The position numbers and the translations under genes are program-made. The notes under the pieces are model-generated. The model did no database searches. It saw only the letters and a program-made list of their open reading frames with translations, and was not told the DNA's origin. A stretch of DNA of 30,243 bases, taken from contig JBOGFI010000129.1 in assembly GCA_050743365.1 (NCBI GenBank), positions 1 through 30,243 on the forward strand, read 5' to 3'. Origin of the DNA: JBOGFI01 sp050743365. Lineage in GTDB: Bacteria; Actinomycetota; Acidimicrobiia; IMCC26256; JACDBD01. This document shows, piece by piece, positions 28,016 to 30,243 of this stretch (the first letter of the stretch is position 1; the number at the start of each line of letters is the position of its first letter).

Positions 28016-28199
28016 GCTCGAATGGTGGCACAGGGCCCTGCGGTCGAGCGCACCGGTGCGCGCGACGAGCACAAGTTCACAAGCGCGCACGGGCCTGGTG
28101 CCCAATGTGCCGTTCCCTTGTCTACCGTGGTAACAAACAGCTACTCGGGCCGGCGGAGTTCGGGTCACGACCGGTCCATATGGGAGGACGTCGGGGCTC
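28016..28199. promoter_or_regulatory. Divergent intergenic region between the menJ-like gene and the cytochrome b operon
   Basis: 184 bases holding the outward promoters of two divergent genes. Besides the palindromes near the left end, TACC-GT-GGTA (28123-28132) is an inverted repeat. On the plus strand TTGTCT (28118-28123) with TACTCG (28142-28147) at 18 bases is a weak promoter candidate. GGAGG at 28183-28187 is the ribosome binding site region for the gene at 28200, at a long spacing. No RNA gene was recognised. Confidence 0.4.
28031..28061. promoter_or_regulatory. Two perfect palindromes upstream of the menJ-like gene, candidate operator
   Basis: CAGGGCCCTG (28031-28040) and GCGCACCGGTGCGC (28048-28061) are perfect palindromes of 10 and 14 bases, 16 to 46 bases upstream of the GTG start. 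Together they suggest protein binding or cruciform structure. No regulator is assigned. Confidence 0.3.
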
Positions 28200-28850
28200 A
28201 TGCCCAATCTGCTGCCTGACTGGCTGGCGTGGATCCGTCCGGCCGGCCGCCTGATCTGGTCGTTGCTCCTCACGGGCGTCGGGCTCGCGCTCGTCGTCGC
28301 CCTCATCCGCCCGCCGCTCGAGCGCAAGCTCCTCACCACCAAGCAGGCTGTGCGCGCCGCCGTGGTCGTGCTGGTGCTCGGACTGCTCGCGGCCAAGCTC
28401 GTCTCCGAGCTCCAGACCGTGATGGTGTGGGCGACGGTCCTCGGCCTCCTCGCGATCGTGTTCGCCGCGGTCGTGTCCCGCGACCCACGGTCGCCCGAAC
28501 GCGAGACGACGTGGGCGGAGGCAATGGCCGGGGCGCTGGGCGTGTTCGCGCTGTTCACGCTCGCCTACGGGGTCGTCCCCCACGAGTGGCTGACGTTCGC
28601 CAACTCCTACCTCAACATGAGCAGCGACCGCTTCGTCTCCTGGCCGCTCGAGCGCCTGGCCAAGATCCCGTTCAGCGCGATCCGCGACACCGTCGCCACG
28701 CTCATCTACGTCGTGGCGATCGGGGGGAACATCGTCCTGTGGGTGAGATGGCAGCAGCGCCTCACCCCCAAGCCCGAACCCTCGGCCGTCGAGACGGCCG
28801 CGCCGGTCCGCACGTCGCGCTTCGGCCGTCCCCTGAAGAGCAAGGCATAG
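28200..28850 (+). CDS. Polytopic membrane protein of unknown function, first gene of the cytochrome b operon
   Basis: 216 residues, not recognised as a known family. Hydrophobic segments at about 19-37, 50-68, 73-92, 108-126 and 161-182 suggest five membrane helices, with a basic C-terminal tail ending RFGRPLKSK. There are no Cys residues, so no covalent haem or iron-sulfur binding. The region between helices 4 and 5 (VPHEWLTFANSYLNMSSDRF, then WPLERLAKIPF) is polar and aromatic and likely extracytoplasmic. The ATG at 28200 has GGAGG 12 bases upstream. It ends six bases before the ferredoxin gene, so it is probably co-transcribed with the ferredoxin and cytochrome b and may be an accessory or assembly subunit of that complex. 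This function is inference from context alone. Confidence 0.8.
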   Translation: MPNLLPDWLAWIRPAGRLIWSLLLTGVGLALVVALIRPPLERKLLTTKQAVRAAVVVLVLGLLAAKLVSELQTVMVWATVLGLLAIVFAAVVSRDPRSPERETTWAEAMAGALGVFALFTLAYGVVPHEWLTFANSYLNMSSDRFVSWPLERLAKIPFSAIRDTVATLIYVVAIGGNIVLWVRWQQRLTPKPEPSAVETAAPVRTSRFGRPLKSKA

Positions 28851-28856
28851 CGCGCG

Positions 28857-29270
28857 ATGGCACGGACTGATGCGAACCCGCCCATGCCGGACTTCGTCAC
28901 CGACTACGACCTCCAGGAGGTCGATCCCTCCTATCTGACCTCAGCGGTCAAGCCCAAGCAGTTCCTGCACATCGACCAGGCCGAGTGCATCCTGTGCGAA
29001 GGCTGCGTCGACATCTGCCCGTGGAAGTGCATCCACATGGTCTCGGTCGACGCGATCGACTCCGCCGAGGGGGCGATCCGCCCCGGCGAGGACCCTACGG
29101 ACCAAGTCGCGTTCATCGTGGACGAGGACGTGTGCACGCGCTGCGCGCTGTGCGTCGACCGCTGCCCCACCGGCGTGATCATCCTGGGCAAGCTCACCAA
29201 CGAGGTCGCCGAGGGCGACCCCCACATCCGCACCAACCGGCACGGCTACTCCTACGGCGTCCGTTTCTAG
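28857..29270 (+). CDS. 2[4Fe-4S] ferredoxin-type protein, partner of cytochrome b
   Basis: 137 residues with two complete [4Fe-4S] motifs: Cys44, 47, 50 and 54 (CILCEGCVDICP) and Cys93, 96, 99 and 103 (CTRCALCVDRCP). The spacer between clusters is long (about 38 residues) and an N-terminal arm of 40 residues precedes the first motif, so it is larger than a simple bacterial ferredoxin and resembles a NuoI-like or membrane-complex subunit. There is no signal peptide or Tat motif, which places it on the cytosolic side. The ATG at 28857 is six bases after the previous stop; cytochrome b follows after 33 bases. The operon suggests electron transfer to or from the cytochrome b. The direction and partner are not shown by the sequence. 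Confidence 0.9.
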   Translation: MARTDANPPMPDFVTDYDLQEVDPSYLTSAVKPKQFLHIDQAECILCEGCVDICPWKCIHMVSVDAIDSAEGAIRPGEDPTDQVAFIVDEDVCTRCALCVDRCPTGVIILGKLTNEVAEGDPHIRTNRHGYSYGVRF

Positions 29271-29303
29271 CTAGCACGACGAGGAAGGCACGAGGAGCAC
29301 CAG

Positions 29304-30092
29304 TTGGCTGACGGCGACGGCAACGGCCGCAACGGGAACCGCGTGGCCAAGGTGCTGACGACCGCGGACGAGAAGCTGCGCGCGTCGCAGGCGTGGACCT
29401 CCATCTTCCGGCCGGGCTCCGTCTATCGCCGCGGCTACACGGACAGCCCCCGCAACCGGTCCTACGTGATCATGAACAACGTGCTGTACCACCTTCACCC
29501 GGTGAAGGTGAAGCGGCATGCGGTGAAGGTGTCGTACACGCTCTGCCTCGGCGGCCTCTCCTTCTTCCTGTTCATCCTGCTCACGGTGACCGGCATCTTC
29601 CTGATGTTCTTCTACCGGCCCACGGCCGCGCAGGCGTGGGACGACGTGCGCACGCTCGAGACCGCGGTGACGTTCGGCTCCCTCGTACGCAACATGCACC
29701 GGTGGGGCGCGCACCTCATGGTGATCACCGTGTTCCTGCACATGAGCCGGGTCTTCTACCACGGCGCCTACAAGGCGCCTCGCGAGTTCAACTGGGTGAT
29801 CGGCGTGATCCTGCTCACGCTGACACTGCTGCTGTCGTTCACCGGTTACCTACTGCCGTGGGACCAACTGGCGCTGTGGGCGGTCACTGTGGGCACGAAC
29901 ATGATGGGGTTCACACCGGTGTTCGGTAACGAGGTGAAGTTCGTGCTGCTGGGCTCGGCGGAGATTGGCAACGACACCATCCTGCGCTGGTACGTCCTTC
30001 ACGTCCTGCTCCTACCGTTCGTGATCGTGATCTTCATGGCCGTCCACTTCTGGCGCGTCCGCAAGGACGGCGGCCTGTCCGGGCCGCTGTAG
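29304..30092 (+). CDS. Cytochrome b6-type subunit with predicted covalent haem c(i) site
   Basis: 262 residues with four membrane helices, the length and layout of cytochrome b6 (PetB / Bacillus QcrB) plus an extra hydrophilic N-terminus of about 55 residues. Haem ligands: His132 and His146 in helix B (H-x13-H) and His233 and His248 in helix D (H-x14-H, the spacing of b6 proteins). Cys81 in TLCLGG matches the cysteine that covalently holds haem c(i) in b6f and Bacillus complexes. YRPTAAQAW and KAPREFNWVIGV are further b6 hallmarks. The start is TTG at 29304 with GGAG six bases upstream. Subunit IV and Rieske genes are not seen before it and may lie beyond the right edge. The protein should react with menaquinol or menaquinone in the membrane. 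Confidence 0.93.
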   Translation: MADGDGNGRNGNRVAKVLTTADEKLRASQAWTSIFRPGSVYRRGYTDSPRNRSYVIMNNVLYHLHPVKVKRHAVKVSYTLCLGGLSFFLFILLTVTGIFLMFFYRPTAAQAWDDVRTLETAVTFGSLVRNMHRWGAHLMVITVFLHMSRVFYHGAYKAPREFNWVIGVILLTLTLLLSFTGYLLPWDQLALWAVTVGTNMMGFTPVFGNEVKFVLLGSAEIGNDTILRWYVLHVLLLPFVIVIFMAVHFWRVRKDGGLSGPL

Positions 30093-30109
30093 GAGATGAC
30101 TGGTACGCG

Positions 30110-30243
30110 ATGACCGAGGTCCCCGAGCACCTGCTCCGGCGCAGCCGAGAGCGCCGCAAGGCGCTCGGCCCGCCGGTGCCCGGAGAAGAGGACGAGGGCA
30201 CGGCGGCCGAGGCGCCGTCCGAGGCCGAGGCTCCGGCGCAAGC
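30110..30243 (+). CDS. Unidentified protein, N-terminal fragment, cut by window edge
   Basis: The ATG at 30110 opens a frame that stays open to the end (44 codons). It begins MTEVPEHLLRRSRERRKALG and then becomes rich in Glu, Ala and Pro, a soluble, low-complexity N-terminus. AGGAG lies about 14 bases upstream, overlapping the cytochrome b stop region. By position it should belong to the cytochrome b complex, for example a subunit IV or cytochrome c with a cytosolic arm, but no domain is visible in the available part. Confidence 0.6.
   Translation, partial: MTEVPEHLLRRSRERRKALGPPVPGEEDEGTAAEAPSEAEAPAQ

Noticed and set aside
28048..28061. GCGCACCGGTGCGC as an intrinsic terminator
   Set aside because: It has no loop and no T-tract on either strand and sits upstream of a start codon, so an operator-type role fits better.
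28016..28558. Extension of the menJ-like reading frame upstream of its GTG
   Set aside because: The extension overlaps the divergent membrane-protein gene and has no family similarity; the FAD fold begins directly after the chosen GTG.
29266..29275. CTAGCTAG at the end of the ferredoxin gene as a functional site
   Set aside because: It is a short palindrome formed by the stop codon and following bases; no other support.

Overview
The window is very GC-rich, densely packed DNA with many GTG and TTG starts and menaquinone-type respiration. It most likely comes from an actinomycete relative (Actinomycetota), probably a deep-branching lineage such as Acidimicrobiia. That placement is inferred from gene content: a MenJ-like reductase next to nuo, and a short b6-type cytochrome b instead of the long QcrB of mycobacteria and streptomycetes. 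No marker gene in the window proves it.

Positions 1-10,012 (minus strand) hold a complex I operon in the order nuoA-B-C-D-H-I-J-K-L-M-N. nuoN runs off the left edge. nuoE, nuoF and nuoG are absent, and no gap between genes could hold them. This is the 11-subunit 'ancestral' layout, with a quinone module and proton pumps but no NADH dehydrogenase module. Its NuoA resembles cyanobacterial/plastid NdhC.

Positions 10,144-11,061 (plus strand) hold a single patatin-like phospholipase gene. It is divergent from the first operon and convergent with the second.

Positions 11,138-26,678 (minus strand) hold a complete, canonical 14-gene nuoA-N operon encoding NADH:menaquinone oxidoreductase. The two sets are clearly diverged paralogues, not a recent duplication. 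The nuoG-nuoH junction carries a small palindromic repeat flanked by a 17-bp direct repeat, and a related palindrome forms the end of nuoJ.

Positions 26,768-28,015 (minus strand) hold a FAD-dependent geranylgeranyl-reductase family gene, probably menaquinone-modifying (MenJ-like). A good intrinsic terminator separates it from nuoA.

Positions 28,200-30,243 (plus strand) begin a divergent operon: an unrecognised polytopic membrane protein, a 2[4Fe-4S] ferredoxin, a b6-type cytochrome b with a predicted covalent haem c(i) cysteine, and the start of another gene cut by the right edge.

Together this is an electron-transport island: two quinone-reducing complex I types, a quinone-tailoring enzyme and a cytochrome b6-like complex with its own ferredoxin. 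The most unusual features are the EFG-less second complex I and the ferredoxin-cytochrome b6 operon. No tRNA, rRNA, CRISPR array or full insertion sequence was seen, and no gene-free stretch exceeds 300 bases.
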